Positions 61,970-64,000 of a stretch of DNA of 64,000 nucleotides are shown here, piece by piece (within the stretch, counting starts at the first letter, position 1; every line of letters begins with the position of its first letter). Below the pieces are notes generated by a model. That model worked only from the letters and a program-made list of their open reading frames with translations, was not told the origin of the DNA and did no database searches. This DNA comes from Bacteroidota bacterium (GTDB lineage: Bacteria > Bacteroidota > Bacteroidia > Chitinophagales > Chitinophagaceae). Both the position numbers and the translations under genes were made by a program. The stretch covers positions 1 through 64,000 of the forward strand of contig CANFOM010000009.1 of assembly GCA_947448725.1 (NCBI GenBank). Reading direction: 5' to 3'.

Positions 61970-64000
61970 ATGACGATTAGTTATCACTGGCTGAGTACTT
62001 ATTTACCTCAAAAGCTTACCCCTGAGCAGTTATCCACTATACTTACTTCCATTGGATTAGAAGTAGAGTCCTTGGAAAACTATGAAAACTTTAAAGGCGG
62101 GTTGGCTGGATTGCTAGTGGGCGAAGTGTTGGAAGTAATTCCTCATCCTAATGCAGACAAATTAAAATTGACAAAAGTAGCTGTGGGAAAAGAGCGCCCT
62201 TTAAATATCGTATGTGGAGCAAGCAATGTAGCGGTGGGTCAAAAAGTGGTAGTGGCATCAGTAGGCACCACCATTTACCCAAAAGGAGCAGCCTCTATCA
62301 CTATGAAATTGGCTAAAATAAGAGGAGAGGAGAGTGAGGGCATGATTTGTGCCGAAGATGAAATAGGAATTAGCGAAGACCATGCAGGCATTATTGTTTT
62401 AGATCCCAAATGGAAAGCAGGCGATTTAGTTTCTGCAGTATATGAATATCATCAGGACTGGATTTATGAAATAGGGTTAACACCTAACAGAATGGATGCG
62501 ATGAGTCATTATGGAGTGGCCAAAGATGTTTGTGCTTATTTGTCTTATCATGAAGCGGTGGTAAAAGCCATTAGCCCTTTTACCAAAAAAGCTACTAAAA
62601 ATAATTCAGTAAAACCTTTTAAGGTAATTATAGAAGATGAAAAAGGTTGCGGAAGATATAGCGGCATGAATATAGAAGGGGTAACTGTAAAAGAATCGCC
62701 TTCCTGGTTAAAAAATAATTTACAATCCATTGGCGTTCGTTCTATTAATAATATTGTAGATATCACTAATTATATTTTACATACTACCGGACAGCCTTTG
62801 CATGCTTTTGATGCCGATCAAATTAAAGATCAAAAAGTGGTGGTAAAAAAATATGCAGCAGGAACCAAGTTTGTTACTTTGGATGGAACGGAACGTGCCC
62901 TCACTGCAAATGATGTTATGATTAGTGATAGTGAAAAACCAATGTGTATTGCGGGTGTATTTGGGGGATTGAAAAGCGGCGTAAGCAATGCTACAAAAAA
63001 TATTTTTTTAGAAAGTGCTTGGTTCGAAAATGTACATATTCGTAAAACATCGGTGCATCATGGTTTGAGAACCGATGCAGCTACTCGATTTGAAAAAGGG
63101 GTGGACATTACAGGCACTGTTGATGTATTAGAATTGGCTGCGCAAATGATTCAAGAAATAGCAGGAGGTACTTGTAGTGAAGTGGTAGATGTATATCCGC
63201 ATCCTGCTCCAAAAACAAAAGTGCAATTAACTTATGCTTATTTAAAAAAACTAAGCGGTAAGGCCTATCCGGCAGCAGCAGTAAAAACTATTTTAACCAG
63301 CTTGGGATTTGAATTGCTACATGAAACCGAAGCGGTCATTGAGCTAGCTGTGCCTTACCATAAACCAGACATTAGTTTACCTGCCGATATAGTAGAAGAA
63401 ATTTTACGCATCGATGGATTGGATAATATTGCTATTCCTACCACTATTTCCATTAGCCCTTCTATAGATCCATTGGAAAAGAAAGAAAAGTTTAAAGAAA
63501 AAATAGCCAACTATTTAGTGGGCAGAGGTTTTACAGAAATCATTACCAACTCCATTACCAATAGTGCTTATTTTTCGGAAGAGGTATTAGCAGGATCGGT
63601 TAAGATGTTGAATAATTTAACGGTAGATTTGGATGTGATGCGTCCCTCTATGTTGGAGACAGGCTTAGAAACCATTGCTTATAATTTAAACAGGAAAAAC
63701 AATTCGATTTCCTTTTTTGAATTGGGTAAAGTGTACGGAAAATCTAGCAAGGGCAGTTATTATGAATCAGAGCAATTGGCCATCTATATTTCTGGTAAAC
63801 AATCTCAAGATGGCTGGAGAACCAAAGGGGTGGAGCAAGATTTTTTTGTAGCTAAAGGCATCGTGCAAGCTATTTTTGAACTATTGGGCATTACTAATTA
63901 TACTTGGAAAACAAGTTCGGCTACTATGATAGAATTGGTGGTGGAGAAAAAAATGATAGGCCAATTACAAGTGGTTCCTTCCAAAAAATTAAATGCATTT
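61970..64000 (+). CDS. pheT: Phenylalanyl-tRNA synthetase beta subunit (3' end beyond the window)
   Basis: The frame is open from the ATG at 61970 to the last base, 677 residues of an expected ~800. N-terminal start MTISYHWLSTYLP, tRNA-binding OB domain (about 40-150: VGEVLEVIPHPNADKLKLTK, NIVCGASNVAVGQKV), then the B3/4 domain with NNIVDITNYILHTTGQPLHA and MCIAGVFGG. The B5 domain is at about 410-480 (DIVEEILRIDGLDNI), and the catalytic-like core starts about 505. The C-terminal anticodon-binding domain is missing only because the window ends. It pairs with PheS, not encoded here. Confidence 0.96.
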   Translation, partial: MTISYHWLSTYLPQKLTPEQLSTILTSIGLEVESLENYENFKGGLAGLLVGEVLEVIPHPNADKLKLTKVAVGKERPLNIVCGASNVAVGQKVVVASVGTTIYPKGAASITMKLAKIRGEESEGMICAEDEIGISEDHAGIIVLDPKWKAGDLVSAVYEYHQDWIYEIGLTPNRMDAMSHYGVAKDVCAYLSYHEAVVKAISPFTKKATKNNSVKPFKVIIEDEKGCGRYSGMNIEGVTVKESPSWLKNNLQSIGVRSINNIVDITNYILHTTGQPLHAFDADQIKDQKVVVKKYAAGTKFVTLDGTERALTANDVMISDSEKPMCIAGVFGGLKSGVSNATKNIFLESAWFENVHIRKTSVHHGLRTDAATRFEKGVDITGTVDVLELAAQMIQEIAGGTCSEVVDVYPHPAPKTKVQLTYAYLKKLSGKAYPAAAVKTILTSLGFELLHETEAVIELAVPYHKPDISLPADIVEEILRIDGLDNIAIPTTISISPSIDPLEKKEKFKEKIANYLVGRGFTEIITNSITNSAYFSEEVLAGSVKMLNNLTVDLDVMRPSMLETGLETIAYNLNRKNNSISFFELGKVYGKSSKGSYYESEQLAIYISGKQSQDGWRTKGVEQDFFVAKGIVQAIFELLGITNYTWKTSSATMIELVVEKKMIGQLQVVPSKKLNAF

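Overview
The window is AT-rich chromosomal DNA from a member of the Bacteroidetes, most likely a Chitinophagaceae-like freshwater or soil bacterium. Evidence for this is the type IX secretion/gliding operon gldKLMN, proteins with type IX (T9SS) C-terminal sorting domains, two TonB-dependent receptors, AraC regulators fused to membrane domains, the Bacteroidetes -7 promoter box TAnnTTTG in front of many genes, and very few Shine-Dalgarno sequences. I identify 53 protein genes. Two are cut by the window edges: a fibre-like gene on the left and pheT on the right. I see no rRNA, tRNA, CRISPR array or insertion sequence.

Layout. 1-2177 (minus): a membrane-bound AraC regulator, a small T9SS-sorted protein and the start of a fibre-like protein. 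2213-12539 (minus): a complex I operon nuoABCD-HIJKLMN that lacks nuoE, nuoF and nuoG and ends in an uncharacterised Ala/Pro-rich protein. 12700-16012 (minus): a TonB-dependent receptor and a lipid kinase. 16080-29625 (plus): a second AraC regulator followed by a tightly packed eight-gene, 12-kb surface operon. It encodes a beta-barrel, a lipoprotein, a small T9SS protein, a 1998-residue repetitive fibre, a stand-alone LuxR-type HTH and three more secreted fibre-like proteins. The order AraC, small T9SS protein, fibre occurs at both ends of the first 25 kb in opposite orientation, so these look like two copies of one module. This is the most unusual part of the window.

29626-37929: MarC, a BtuB-like receptor under a cobalamin riboswitch, an amino-acid permease, a TolC plus membrane-fusion pair with no adjacent pump, and gpsA. 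37941-43033: hemW, a DUF4271 membrane protein, a uroporphyrinogen-III synthase-like protein and a YyaL-type protein. 43183-47893: gldKLMN, the T9SS motor and core, presumably the exporter for the sorted proteins further left. 47904-64000 is housekeeping: uvrC, an ABC exporter, engB, a haem-binding cytochrome, gpmI, a SUI1-like factor, dnaX, rsmE, dnaB and pheT, with several conserved proteins of unknown role.

Other points of note are an A10 slippery run in dnaX with stop codons close behind in both other frames, promoter boxes only 4-6 nt before start codons (suggesting leaderless mRNAs), a palindromic divergent promoter between uvrC and a DUF2721 gene, and a GldK without a lipoprotein cysteine. 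All functional calls come from reading motifs and context; no database search was run.
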